This document shows, piece by piece, positions 33,237 through 45,419 of a stretch of 64,000 bases of DNA; within the stretch, counting starts at the first letter, position 1, and each line of letters opens with the position of its first letter. A program made the translations under genes and the position numbers. This DNA is from Trachelipus rathkii (lineage: Eukaryota; Arthropoda; Malacostraca; Isopoda; Trachelipodidae), in the NCBI GenBank assembly GCA_015478945.1, contig JABUQX010022082.1:163172-227171 (forward strand), in the 5' to 3' direction. The notes beneath the pieces were generated by a model. That model was not told the origin of the DNA and did not search any database. It worked only from the letters and a program-made list of their open reading frames with translations.

Positions 33237-33765
33237 TCAAAGTGCAAACAGGAGTGGAGGTGTTCTCTAGAGCAACAGTATTTTGTGGAGGTTAACCAAG
33301 GTTACCGAAAAAATCCAATTTTGGGCCTTCATTGGTCCAGCTTCTCTGTTGATCCCGCACTGAATACTGCGAGTTTTAGCAAAAAAGGTCTAAAGAAAGG
33401 CACCAATTATTTTGGTGAGTAGAATAGTGTTCTTTAGAAAACAATAAATTCTGTTGAACACTCCATGAGAGGGGTTCAAAGACAAATACCCGGAACTGGA
33501 CTCCCTACAAACTTTTACATATCCTTTAAGATTAGAGAAACTGGTCTACAAACCAATCAACAAGATCAGGTAATCCGACTTCTAGAACCAGCTTTCATCC
33601 TGTCTTGAGTTTGGGAGACAATACGTAGGCTGTACAAATATTATAAAGCACAAAATTGAAACCCTAACTGAAAATCCTGTTCAGGTGTCGGTTGTAAAGG
33701 GCATCTAAGTTCTACTGGTTTAAAAAAATCTTTATAATTTTTCCCCAATTGCATCATTCTCTTTA
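33237..33765. other. Unassigned sequence between TA tracts
   Basis: About 530 bases with partly open + strand frames (QEWRCSLEQQYFVEVNQGYR and onward to 33420) that look like a decayed coding fragment, perhaps of a retroelement. No motif was clear enough to name it. Confidence 0.3.
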
Positions 33766-33771
33766 TATATA

Positions 33772-33836
<65 letters not shown>

Positions 33837-33849
33837 AATATATTTTATG

Positions 33850-33890
<41 letters not shown>

Positions 33891-33943
33891 GGTATATATA
33901 TATTATATATAATATAATATATATAATCTTATATATTTTTATC

Positions 33944-34005
<62 letters not shown>

Positions 34006-34008
34006 TAT
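33766..34008. repeat. (TA)n microsatellite field
   Basis: TA repeats directly before the 5' LTR. Confidence 0.9.
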
Positions 34009-34011
34009 ATA

Positions 34012-34610
34012 TTGATTTTTTTTTCAGTCTTTGTGTATGAAGTTCCTTCTAACGCGCAGAAATGAAGTTGGCAACGGTTCTTTTTTTTGAAGACACTCTA
34101 CACGAAGAAAATTTGTTAAATTTAGGATGTTTTTTTTTTTGTATTTTTATTTAGATTGTTATCATTTTCTGTTTTTCCTGCTGTACAGTGATTAACTAAA
34201 AAATGAACTATTTTCGCGAAACTTCTCAGAAAGTAAAATGATTAGCCCAGTTGTTCAAAATTGATAAGTTGAAAAATAAATATGTATCATGATAAAGCGC
34301 AAAATATAGGAGACGTAATTAAAGAGTAAGATTGTTTGACTAAGTTTTTTTGTATAACCGAAAAGGATAGTAAATTTTTTTTTTATAATTCTTTTCTATA
34401 TATTCAAACGAAGTGTGGTATTAGGGCCCTTCACCAATCTAATGAATTTGAAACTTATATAAAAGGATTTTGTATAGACTTTAGTATTAAGAGCTGCAAT
34501 AATAAATTTTATAACTGCCAAACCCATTCCTGAACTTCGTTTGATTAAACAAGTAAGTTTGGTTAAGTATCCTTTAAATATATTTGTCTTATAGAAGGTA
34601 CTATCAATTA
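34012..34610 (+). repeat. 5' LTR of the copia element
   Basis: It begins TGATTTTT...TTTTCAGTCTT and matches the 3' LTR over its length with many small indels. It contains a TTATATAAAAGG TATA box near 34457 and an AATAAAT near 34275. No clean primer-binding site was identified after it. Confidence 0.75.
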
Positions 34611-34676
34611 TAATGTTCATTTTAATATCCAATCATTTATATTTCTACGAATCAAATCACCATGATTTACCAATCA

Positions 34677-35635
34677 TGGACGAAATAAGAGATATAAGTG
34701 GTGAAAACGCCGTGAAACAGTAGAAGAGAGAAAATTTGCCCCAAAATTCAAAAGGAGAAAAAAAGAAGAATATGCCGAATGGAAACAGGAAAAGTAGAAG
34801 ATTGGTGTGAGTATGAAAGAATAGTTAGACCTTTTTTCCAGGATCCAACATTCGGAATGATTTGTCGCGGAGAACCATTGGCATTGTGAAAGAATAAAAA
34901 GAGAGGTATCGCACAGGTTGAGGATGGAAGGAAATTTAGAAAATTTTAGAAAAAAATATGATTATAGATGAAAAAAAGAACAAAGATCAGAAACATGAAT
35001 GATCTCTTCAGAATTATGAGAGGAAAAGAAGAAAGCATGGTAGATTATGTAAGTAGATTTGATGCAACCTTGAGGAAAAGTATTGCATCAGGAATGAAGG
35101 AAATGGATGAGGAGCAAACTGGAGGTTTGTTATTTGTGAGGAGTAGGTTAGACGAACAAGATGAAAAAATCGTGATGAGTAGTCTAGATGGTGAAATGAA
35201 ATACAAGAGAGTGAGTGAAGTATTGATGGATATTATGGGAGATAGCGTTAAAGGAGTTGAAGGAAAAAATGAAAGAATTTGGCTAAGTGAAGGTGAAAAG
35301 AAAAAGGAGATAAAATGCTTTAATTGTAACAAAGAAGGACATATGAAGTATCAATGCCCTGAAAAAAAGGAAAAATTAATTTGTAAAAGTTGTCGCGGAG
35401 AAGGCCATAGTGAATCGGTCTGTAGATTCAAAGACAGGTTTTGTGGAACCTGTGGAAAAAAGGGTCATCTAAGATATCATTGTTCAAGATTCGGTGGAAA
35501 AAATGTGGAAGATAATAAGGGAGAAATAGTTCTATTAGGAGAACTTCATATTGACAACTATGAAAGAAATGAAAGGGACGTTTGGGGTATCATAGATACA
35601 GGATGCCCTAATACAGTTGTTGGCGAGTTGTGACT
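34677..35635 (+). pseudogene. copia gag and protease start
   Basis: The first ATG (34677) is followed by a stop and frameshifts, then an open stretch 34968-35633. That stretch carries three CCHC zinc knuckles: CFNCNKEGHMKYQC, CKSCRGEGHSESVC and CGTCGKKGHLRYHC. Gag packages the RNA, and the knuckles bind nucleic acid. Three knuckles are more than the one usual in copia gag. The frame continues into the protease active site IIDTG (about 35588-35602) and ends at a TGA. Confidence 0.75.
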
Positions 35636-36212
35636 ACTGTATATAATGAGTTCAATGAGCGAGGAAGAATTAGAAGAAATGTACCGAACAGAAAAGAAGA
35701 TATTTTTTTATTTTTTTTTTTTACAAATAAACACCACCACCCACGGGCAAAGCCCTAATAAAGGAGGGGGGGTACTCTAATAACGTCCGAGCAGGACGGA
35801 GCAAAGCCCAAGGAGAGAATAGCTCACATTCTCCCACCCGACCAGTTGCGAACCTGGGACCCTCGCTTGGTTTGGCGAGTGCTCTAACACTGAGCTATCG
35901 GGCACTTTTTATATAAATAAATATGAAATACTAAAAAAAAAACATATTTACACATACAAATACATACATACACATAAAAATACACACATATACATATACA
36001 TATATATATTCGTACATATTCATATTATTATTATCATTATTATTATTTATTATTTATATTATGTTTTTTTAATTATTATTATTGATTATTGATTAGTATC
36101 ATAGATACAGGATGCCCTAATACAGTTGTTGGCGAGTTGTGACTAGGGTATATAATGAGTTCAATGAGCGAGGAAGAATTAGAAGAAATGTACCGAACAG
36201 AAAAGAAGATAT
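35587..36212. repeat. 117-bp direct duplication flanking a 392-bp insert
   Basis: 35587-35703 and 36096-36212 are identical except for three bases (CTG against GGG after GAGTTGTGACTA). Both carry the protease DTG region and the same in-frame TGA. Between them lie a SINE and AT-rich simple repeats. Confidence 0.85.
35702..35905 (-). mobile_element. tRNA-derived SINE inserted in the copia protease
   Basis: On the minus strand the head (35905-35833) folds like a tRNA: a 7-bp acceptor stem GCCCGAT/GTCGGGT, D stem GCTC/GAGC, and anticodon stem CTCGC/GCGAG with an 8-base loop. The pol III A box lies in TAGCTCAGTGTTAGAGC and the B box is GGTTCGCAACT. A ~110-base body and an A-rich tail (T run at 35702-35721) follow. 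The 8-base anticodon loop argues against a working tRNA. Confidence 0.75.
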
Positions 36213-37590
36213 GCAAGAACTATTTTTTTGGTAATGAAAAATTTGAGAGTAAAAGCAAAATGAATATCCCAATCTTCCTTGGGGATAGAAAGGTTTATAT
36301 AGAAACCGAGATTCTAGAAGGTAATATTCCTCTGCTTATTGGAACTAAAGTACTAGAAAAACTCAAGTCAAAAATTAATTTTAAGAAAACTTAGAACTGC
36401 ATGAACTTGTTAAAGGAAAAAAAATTCCTTTTGTGAAAGATGAGAAAGGTCATTTGAGAATAAAGTTAAGAACTAGACAAGAAGGAAAAAGTGTTTGGTT
36501 AAATATAAAAGAAGAGAGTTGGTTAGAAGATGATCAGAAATGGGAGAAGAATTGTAGGAAACTTCACCTTCAATTTGGACATTGTAGTTTTGAGAAACTA
36601 AAAGAATTGATTAATCAGTATACAAAAAACAATCAAAATTTTGAGATAAATAAAAAGGAAAAATTTCAAATATTAAAAAATCTATGTGACAATTGTGATA
36701 TTTGTAAGAGATTTAAAAAAACTCCTAGTAAACCTGTAGTAGGTTTGCCTTTAGCTAAGAAGTTCAATGAACTCATAGCATTAGATATTGGTGAAATAGA
36801 CGGCGATAAATTTCTTGTATTAATAGATTGGAATACGAGATTCTGTCAAGCAAAATGGATAAAAAGTAAAAGACCAGAGGAAATGATAGAAATTGTAATG
36901 GAAAGTTGGATAGGAATTTTCGGTCCACCAGAGAAAATAATAACTGATGGTGGAAGGGAATTCCAGAATAAGGAATTTACAGAATTTACAGATAGTTTTG
37001 GTATCGAACTTTTAAGCACTGCTGGTGAAAGTCCGTGGAGCAATGGCAAATGCGAGAGAATGGTTGGAATTCTGAAAGAAAGTCTAAGAAAAGTAAAAGA
37101 AGAAAAAACAGGAGGGAAGAAATGGGCTCTTTATTGGATAGTAAATGCAAGAAATGAGATCATCGTCTCAACTTGGTGTTTTTTCACCCAGACAGAAGTG
37201 TTCGGAATATAATAATACAACTATGAAAGAAAAAGAAGAGTCATACTTCCGGCTCAATTTGGAAGAAAGATTGGGAAGGAATCAAAATTGAATGAGATTA
37301 TGAAAATTCAAGAAAAAATACAAGAAATAGTACAAAGTATAGATTGTAAGAATAGGATAAAGAGAGCTTTAAAACACAATGTCAGACATCATAAACTTGA
37401 GGAGGCAGAATTAGGAGATAAAGTTTTCTATAAAAAGAAGAATGAAAACAGATTGAGAGGGCCAGCAAAAGTGGTGGGGAGAGAAGGAAAAACCGTGTGG
37501 GTGAGACATGGAGGTAACATGAAAGAAATTAACAAAGTGCATATAACAAGAATACAAAAGAGAAAACATGAGAAGAGTGAATGTTGATGA
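36155..37590 (+). pseudogene. copia protease end and integrase
   Basis: 36155-36394 completes the protease region (PLLIGTKVLEKLKSK). After a frameshift, 36433-37212 has the zinc-binding head (LHLQFGH, CDNCDIC) and the DDE core: ALDIGEIDGDKF, IITDGGREFQ and the Glu in NGKCERMVGILKE. After another shift, 37288-37587 holds the C-terminal RGPAKVVGREGKTVWVRH part. Integrase inserts the cDNA into the genome. The catalytic residues are present but the reading frame is not continuous. Confidence 0.85.
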
Positions 37591-37727
37591 GAGTGAGGAA
37601 ACTCATCTAAGTGAAGAAGAGAGAAAATAGTAGTGAAGAATAGTGAGGAAGGAGGAGGACAGAAGAGGAGGGGAATGACCAAGGAAAAATCTTAAATATA
37701 TCAAAATTAAAGATAGGAGGAGAATAT

Positions 37728-39455
37728 ATGGTCAAACAACCAGATGAAGAAAGGTGGAAAAGAATTAAAATAGTGAGTAGAGGAGGAAAAAAAGGAGGTA
37801 AATATAAATATTCTTATAATATTATAGGAGAAGACAATGAGGAAAACGAATGGATAAACCTAAAAGATTATGATGTGAAAGAAAAAACTAGTGAAAAGAT
37901 AAAGCAAAATATAACCGAGAATGAGGAAGAAATAGCTATAATGGATGATGAAGAAATATATTTAGGAGAAATGGAAGACTGGAAAAATGGCGAAAGAGTA
38001 AAAAATGCCAAAAAAAAGGAACTTTTAAGCTGGAAGGAAAATGAAGTTTATGAAGAGGTAGATTTGAATAAAAATATGAGACCTGTGAGAACAAGATGGA
38101 TAATAAGTCAAAAAGAAAAAGAAGGGGGGATATATTGTAAAGCCCGTTTAGTTGCTAAGGGATTCATGGAAAAAATCGATAAAGACAGTGTGGCTTGTGA
38201 ATCTCCTACTTTATCACCTGAAGGTTTAAAAATTCTTCTAACAATAATAAAAATGAATGATTGGAGAATAAATACTTTAGATGTTAAAACTGCATATCTT
38301 CAAGGAAAACACTTTAAAAGGGAAGTATATTTAGTACCACCAGAAGAAGCAAAGACAGAAAAAATTTGGAAACTCCGGAAGGCAGTATATGGTTTAAATG
38401 ATGCTGCAAGAAGTTGGTATGACAGTATGAGTGAAATAATAAAAGAAACAGGAGGTGAGAAAAGTAAAGTAGAAAAAACAATTTTTTTCTGGAAGGAAAA
38501 AGGTAAATTGATAGGAATAATGGGAATTCATGTTGATGACATGATTTATGGAGGTGAAGCGAGTTTCCATGAAAAAATAATTGGAAAGATTAATCAAAGA
38601 TTAAAGGTTGGTAGTATAATGAGAGAAGATTTTCAATATGTAGGAATACACATAAGCGAAAAAAATGAAGACATTATAATGGATCAGAATAAATATATAC
38701 AAGAGAAATTAGAGAAAATCGACATGGAAAAAAGGAAGAATTTGGATGAAGATTTGAATAAGGAAGAACAGACGTCTTATCGTTCTGTATTAGGAAAACT
38801 TAATTGGCTAGCACAGCATACTAGGCCTGAGTTGAGCTTTTCTGTAAGTAAACTAGGTAGAAATATGCAATGTGCGAATGGTCATAACATGAAGGAAATA
38901 AATAAAGTAGTGGAAAAAACAAAAAGGATAAAAACTGAGTTTGTAATAGAGAAATTAAAAAAGGGAAAATTAGTTCTAGAAGTTTATCCTGACGCATCTT
39001 TTGGTAATATTGATGAAGGTAAGACTCAAATTGGTTACTGTGTATTATTAAGAGATAGTAATGGAAGGAAGAACACAATTGTGTGGAAGTCGAAATTAGC
39101 AAAGAGAGTTGTAGGATCCACTTTAGCTGGTGAAACGATGAGTATGGTAGAAGCAATAGAATGGGCTGAATATATAAAATTTTTATGGGAAGAATTAAAT
39201 GTGATGACTGAGGAAGATTTTAAAGTAGAGATAATCGTTAAAACAGATTGCAAATCTCTTCGTGATAATATTCGGTCAGAGTCTGGAGTTAAAAATAGAA
39301 TGTTAAGAATAGATATGTTAAATATCAAATCTAAATTGGAGGATGGTATAATTAATAACATAGAATGGATAAGCAACAGAGACCAAATTGCTGACGGATT
39401 AACCAAAGAGAAAAGTAATAATAAAATCTGGAGTTTATTAAAGATAATAGAATAG
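37728..39455 (+). CDS. copia reverse transcriptase / RNase H, 575-residue open frame
   Basis: The longest frame of the element, ATG-started, though in a live element it would be part of one polyprotein. Reverse transcriptase blocks: RPVRTRWIIS, ARLVAKGF, LDVKTAYLQGK (first Asp), LRKAVYGLNDAARSWY and the catalytic IHVDDMIYGG. RNase H: YPDASFG, the Glu in AGETMSMVEA, KTDCKSL and IADGLTK. These copy RNA into DNA and remove the RNA strand. The frame is intact and all catalytic positions seem present, so this part decayed less than gag or integrase. Confidence 0.9.
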   Translation: MVKQPDEERWKRIKIVSRGGKKGGKYKYSYNIIGEDNEENEWINLKDYDVKEKTSEKIKQNITENEEEIAIMDDEEIYLGEMEDWKNGERVKNAKKKELLSWKENEVYEEVDLNKNMRPVRTRWIISQKEKEGGIYCKARLVAKGFMEKIDKDSVACESPTLSPEGLKILLTIIKMNDWRINTLDVKTAYLQGKHFKREVYLVPPEEAKTEKIWKLRKAVYGLNDAARSWYDSMSEIIKETGGEKSKVEKTIFFWKEKGKLIGIMGIHVDDMIYGGEASFHEKIIGKINQRLKVGSIMREDFQYVGIHISEKNEDIIMDQNKYIQEKLEKIDMEKRKNLDEDLNKEEQTSYRSVLGKLNWLAQHTRPELSFSVSKLGRNMQCANGHNMKEINKVVEKTKRIKTEFVIEKLKKGKLVLEVYPDASFGNIDEGKTQIGYCVLLRDSNGRKNTIVWKSKLAKRVVGSTLAGETMSMVEAIEWAEYIKFLWEELNVMTEEDFKVEIIVKTDCKSLRDNIRSESGVKNRMLRIDMLNIKSKLEDGIINNIEWISNRDQIADGLTKEKSNNKIWSLLKIIE

Positions 39456-39485
39456 GAGGAGATTAGAGGGAGTAAGAAAATATAA
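39449..39485 (+). promoter_or_regulatory. Polypurine tract of the copia element
   Basis: A run of purines (AGAATAGGAGGAGATTAGAG and onward) lies immediately upstream of the 3' LTR, where plus-strand DNA synthesis is primed. Confidence 0.65.
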
Positions 39486-39490
39486 TTAGA

Positions 39491-40088
39491 TTGATTTTTA
39501 TTTTCAGTCTTGTGTATGAAGTCCTTCTAACCGCAGAAATGAAGTTGCGACGGTTCTTTTTTGAAGACAATTCGACACGAGAAATTTCATCGAATTTTGT
39601 TAATAATTTTTTATGTTTTTTTTTTTTTTTATTTAGATGTTATATTTTCTGTTTTTCTGCTTTACAGTGAATTAACCTAAAAAATGAACTATTTTTGATA
39701 TACTTTTGAGAAAGTTAAAAGATTAGAAACAGTTGTTAAAAATGATAAGTGAAAAATAAATATGTATAATGATAAAGCAGCAAAATAAGGAGAGTTAATT
39801 AAAGAGTAGATTGTTTGACTTTAAGTTTTTTGTATAAAGAAAAAGGATAGTTAATTATTTTTTTTATAATTCTTTTCTATATATTCAAACGAAGTGTGGT
39901 ATTAGGGCCCTTCACCAAACTAATGAATTTGAACTTATATAAAAGGATTTTGTATAGACGTTAGTATTGATCACTTAAATTTTTGTTTATAATCGGCAAA
40001 CGAAGGAAGTAATCCGTTTTGATTAACAAGTGAAGGTTGGAGTTAAGTTCCTGTAATATTGATGTATTATTAGAGTACTATCGAATGA
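39491..40088 (+). repeat. 3' LTR of the copia element
   Basis: Matches 34012-34610 with many one-base indels and scattered substitutions. It runs directly into an (AAT)n microsatellite. The divergence would mean an old insertion if the indels are real. Confidence 0.75.
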
Positions 40089-40201
40089 ATAATATTAATA
40101 ATAATAATAATTAATAATAATAAAAAATAAAAATAATAATAATAATAATTAATAATAATAATAATAATATATAATAATATTTAAATAATATAGAATATAA
40201 C

Positions 40202-40283
<82 letters not shown>

Positions 40284-40285
40284 CA
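40089..40285. repeat. (AAT)n microsatellite
   Basis: Roughly 200 bases of ATA/AAT repeat between the 3' LTR and a LINE 3' end. Confidence 0.95.
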
Positions 40286-40289
40286 GTAA

Positions 40290-40765
40290 AAACGAGAGTG
40301 TATTAAGATGGTTAGGACATATGGAAAGGATGGATGATAGTCGGTTGGTTGATCGGATTTATAGCGGTGAGTGTGCTAGGAATCGACCGGCTGGGAGACC
40401 AAAGAATAAGGGGATTGAGTCAATAAAGAAATGTCTGATGGAAAGGAATGTGTGTGTGGCAAAGACGAGAAGAAAGGTGCATAATAGGAGTGAATGGAGG
40501 GGGTAGTGGGCCGCCTGGTCCAAGGGATGAACCCTACATTGACGGGTTACCACAATGATAGCCCGTCGCAGTATCCTGAAGCCCTAGGGTATTTTTTTTT
40601 TTTACTGCGACGAGCTCTCACTTTAGGGTATGAAGGGAACTGTGGGGGGGACGGGTTTCCTTTCGACTTATGTCATGTTCTTCTGCTACTTTTCTGTTTC
40701 CGGTTTATGTTGAGTCCCTCACCCCCAATCTGAATGGAATCATAAGACGGTAGATGATGATTAAA
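40290..40765 (+). mobile_element. LINE 3' end, copy B
   Basis: The frame VLRWLGHMERMDDSRLVDRI then GRPKNKGIESIKKCL is the C terminus of a non-LTR retrotransposon polyprotein (40303-40506). A 3' UTR follows to a GATGATGAT tail near 40760. The same end occurs at 46380-46830 and, inverted, at 59375-59770. 5'-truncated. Confidence 0.75.
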
Positions 40766-43640
40766 TTTTTCCTTATCCCAACAATAGTACGAAGATCTCA
40801 GATTCTTAAGTCTCTGCCAGTTTGAAAACAATTACTAGTAAAATGCGCTTTTAAAATGACCAATCAAATCTTATCTTAAAAGAAAAATTTCATGAAAGAA
40901 GTTCTTAATTTAACTAAGTTCAGATACAAATTTTTATATTGCATTTTTAATAAGTAACATAACTGCTAAAATCCATACTTTAGTTATACGTACGAATGTC
41001 AAAAGAAGGATATCTTTTTGATATTTTGATAGAAAATTAAAATTAGTGCAAAGAAAAAAATTACCTGCATGTGCATTTTCCTTTTTTCATTTTTATTATG
41101 AAATATTATTTTCCCAAAAAAAACAACGAGTAAAGGGCCAAATGTAACCTTAATTATCCCTAACAAGAATCACTTCGCTATGAAATTGGTTTAAGAATTC
41201 AATATGGAGATATGACTAAAAATGTTACCTCTATTAAGTGACTAATTTTCCTCCACCTTGTCATACAGCTCGGCTCACTTTGTTACATACCAGAGTAAAT
41301 CTACAAAACGAATGGTGGTTTGAACTTGCCAGGGATAACATAACGCCGTGTCAAGAATATAAAAGTGTTGCAAAAATATCCGAGCCGGTCCCCAACTTGC
41401 CATTATTTTGGTACCGGAAAGAAATGGGAAATAGATTCCTCAATTTTATAATTAATGTTTATCTAATATATATGCAGTAACCTTATTTTAATATATATAT
41501 ATATGATATATTATATAATATATATATTAATACATACATATATATAAAAATATAATAACAATATACGTACCAGTTGTCGCCGCATTACTGCCGGTGTTTG
41601 GTAGTTGAAGTAGGTTTTGAGCTCACAAGCACACCATGGCCAAAAAACTACGCTTCTTATCCCACTGACAGCAAGAAAGAAACCCGCTTGGCTATCAGAC
41701 GATCCAACTTTAAAAATTTTCTTGAAGATTTCAAATTTCTATCTTCTTTTGTTGTTTTGCATTAATATATTATATATTATAATATATAATATATATATAG
41801 CGATATAGTATATATATATAGTATACATATATAATATCTAAAATACTCTATATATAATAATTATATATATATACTAATAATATATGTAAGTATAATTATT
41901 ATATATATACTGTTATATATAAGAATTTTATATATATATATATAGATAAGTATATATATATAGTTATATTAAGTCTTAGTAGTAAATTGTTGATATTAGA
42001 TATTTATTGTGTTGTGTGTGATTGTTGTTTGTGTTTCAGGATATAGGTATAGTATAGTGATTAGTAGTATAGTTATATAATAAAGTTCAAATGGGTATAT
42101 ATATTTGATGTGATTAATAGTACTATTATATATATAAAGTCAGTGATAGTATAGATGCTATATATATATATATAAGTAGTATATAATATTATATATATAT
42201 AAATCTTAGTAAATATATATATATACTATCTATATATTAGTGATGTTAGTTGAATTATTTTCTATGCAGTACGTGTTACCACTATTATATATGGTATCGT
42301 GATATATATATATAAGTATATAACTATCCGCAATTTGTCTGAATAGTTCCCTAGCTTTATCTGACTGCTTGCGTGTGTAATGATAGGGTCGTTTTTCGCT
42401 TTTGATTTGTGCTTACGAAACGTAGAGAATTGCTCGATTGCTGGTGGGTGTTTGGTTAAAACGTTTGCCCAATCAAGGAAATTCTCTAGGAAATGTAGGG
42501 GCAATTTCTTAAATTCATTAAGGTTGCTATTTGTCCTGTGATTACTGGAATTTAGCATCGTTCTTACCGTAAAATGGTAAACACACAAAAGATGAAGGCG
42601 TGGTAATTCGCTTCCGCTTGAAATTGGAATGAATTAATTTCGATCACCATAAAAAATTTTAAAATCAATTTCTTTGTGCCAGAATCATAGATAAAACTCT
42701 ATCACAATTAGTTTGATTCAAGTTTTTATATGTAAATGATAGAATCATTTGGTATGTTTTTATTTCTGTTTATGTCTGAAATTGCGACGGGCTTCCACAA
42801 CAGCCTCGATTTCCGCAAAGACTCTGTTTTGCAAAGCAAAGTAGAATCGTATTGTTGCTCGCATGAAATTCAGGCAATTATACAGGCAATCATGGATAGC
42901 AACGTAGCGAAAATAAAAAGTGGTGCCTATGGAAAGATAAACTGTACTGTGTAATTGTGGCATACCGGGAATGTAAATCAACAGCGAGCGATGCTATGTT
43001 AATTATGAATCGGATCAAATATAGTTTTGCTGGTGTCATGTGACACGGTTTCTCATAGTCAGTGGAGGTCAAGGTAGTCGGGGAGTGTGGTTTGGTTTGG
43101 TAATTATCGCTGCTTGGAGTCGGAGGATGGAAGGAGCCCGACTTACGTTGTTTTAATTCCGCTGACTTCCCCATTCGGGAGATGATCCCGAGTACTAGCG
43201 GTGTCGTACTATTATGGAGTTATATATAATATATATATTAGGTATAGTATGGTAGTATGGTCGATTAATATTATTAGATCCATAAACATTGATAGCGGTG
43301 ATGTGTAATTGTATATATATAATATAGTATTAACGTATATAGTTAATCGGGTGGGATCAAAGAATTTCAAAGGTTGAAGGTTGAATTGGAGTATGATAAG
43401 GACTTACGTTGTTACAGGCCGTAGGGCACCATCGCTGTCCTCAGAAAAAAAACGTTGCCGAAACTTCCGACCCTTGAATGCCTTCCTCCCCTCTTTCTGT
43501 TTACTGTAATTGTGGGAGATTGATGATTTTTGTATAAAATGGAGGGTGGATAAGCTTGAAGCTAGCAAAGAGGTGATGCTGCATGCAACAAAGGAGCAAA
43601 TGCAGGATAATGAATTAGAATAGAAGAGATTAGAGGGTGT
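40766..43640. other. Non-coding AT-rich DNA with (TA)n at 41490-41560 and 41765-42320
   Basis: Short open frames (41238-41480, 41574-41808, 42736-42954) show no motif and lack splice or promoter support. The 42000-42300 part is degenerate TA/GTA repeat. A further TA-rich patch lies at 43215-43340. Nothing else recognised. Confidence 0.4.
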
Positions 43641-45240
43641 CCTACCTTAATAAATTTATGTATAAGAGATGAAGAAGTTAGCAAAGAAAAGTGCTAATTT
43701 TTTTTTAAAAACAGTAAATGATGGTTTCATTAATTTTTGTTTTTAATAATAAAGTGAAGCAAAGATACTTTGAATATTTTTATGATTTAAGTTTTTATTT
43801 TCAAAGTTCTTTAAACATGTAAACACACATTTATTTTACTCAAAAATAATCCTAACATTGCATTAATAACATAATAATCTTAAATAGAGATAATTGGAAA
43901 TAGAGCTTAACCTAGTCTAAGAGTTCAAGTCCTAAGGCTTACTTATGAAATATGGGTGAGTCCATATGAAATGCTACGAGAGCAATCATTTATGGCTTTT
44001 TTTATACTTAATTTATAAATATAAAAATGAGAGTTCATATGAATCCTCGAGTCTATAAACATTTACTTTTTTGGAGTCCATGAGGTTTTACTACCTAGAT
44101 AAGTATCTACTTCCCTCCCAGATGCTAAGGCCCACATCCAGAAATATTTAATTAATCCATTATATCAAAATTTGTAAATAATAAGCAGTGTTCTTGGAAT
44201 TGATAACCTCTTAATTGAGTCTAGATGTTTAGAAATAACAGTTGAACATTCTATGTATTATTTATCGCATACTTTGTAAATAACAAGTATTCACAATAGC
44301 AAAATAAATATTTGTAAGTAAGATTTTATAAAATTTTGTAAAGTATTGCTATTAAATACAAACATTTTAAGCACTCATCACGATTGTTGATGTTGGCAAA
44401 GTTTTTAATAATTAAAAAAAATTTCACTTTTCTCATGTTCAATAACTTCACAAACACAAATTAAGCGCTGAGTACAATAATTAATTAATGCATTTTTTTG
44501 CAACTGGTTTATTTACTTATCATTTTTAGATATTAGTTTAAAACCGTGTAATAAACTAATGTCAGATGTTTTAAATGAGAGTTTGAAAAGGGTTTCTTTC
44601 CGTGTTTAACATTTCAGAGTTTTGAATATTATAAATATTTTCAAATGCCTCTTGCCAGAAAAGTTAAGAGCTTGAATTTTGGAAATCGATACCAAACTGG
44701 AGTTTTAAATGAGCGTTGTGTTGCAAAGTAGCAATAGAATCCACACCCGATTCAATTGCATATAGAAGTGAGAGTGTGCAAATATTTAATAGGATTCGTA
44801 CCGGGTCCTGTGTAAAAAGAGATGTTAAGGTGATTACTAATAGAGCAATGTAATTACTTTAATATTCATGTATAGCATCCTATTTTCATGTTGAAGAGAA
44901 ACGCTTTTGTTAATGTAATGCTGAGGACTTCTTTTGATTTAGGAGGTGCCAATTCAGCACTAAACACGTTTGATAGTCAAGACGACACATGAAATCTAAA
45001 TAAACACTTAAAGAGTGTCTACTCACATATCCTCAGAAAGTATGGATCTATCATTAATATTTCCAATTAAGACAAGTTATTCAATCTTTAACAACCATAT
45101 CGGCTTTCAAACTACTCTAAGAGATAATTGGAGAGTAGATTACTTTAATGGAGTCAAAAGAAGTTGTTTGTAAAAAAAAAGAAATAATATACACTCCATA
45201 TAGGTAAATTTGTAATTTATGTGGGAAAAGGATTTGATCC
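43641..45240. other. AT-rich intergenic DNA
   Basis: No gene, tandem repeat or transposon motif seen in this 1.6-kb stretch. A (TA)n field follows at 45245-45390. Confidence 0.5.
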
Positions 45241-45419
45241 TTAACATATATATTATATATTAATTATAATATAAAGTAATATATATAATGTATATATATA
45301 GAATATATATATATATATATATATATGATATATATAATATTATATAATAATATATATAAATATATACTAGATATATATGTTATTATTATATTAAATGATT
45401 AAGAAAATGATGGAGAAGA

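Larger units (their letters stand above)
34012..40088 (+). mobile_element. Ty1/copia LTR retrotransposon, degraded
   Basis: A ~6.1-kb element with two ~595-bp LTRs and, in order, gag, protease, integrase, reverse transcriptase and RNase H. This order defines the copia superfamily. Each domain is broken by single-base shifts or stops, so no full gag-pol can be made as read. From memory the protein style resembles the GalEa-type copia clade common in decapods; this is inference. A SINE with a 117-bp direct duplication lies within protease. Target-site duplication cannot be scored because both flanks are simple repeats. Confidence 0.85.

Noticed and set aside
35833..35905. Possible functional tRNA gene
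   Set aside because: The anticodon loop has eight bases and a SINE body plus A-rich tail follows, so it is a SINE head.
38394..39406. Minus-strand open frames under the copia reverse transcriptase
   Set aside because: Shadows of the plus-strand frame, which carries all catalytic motifs.
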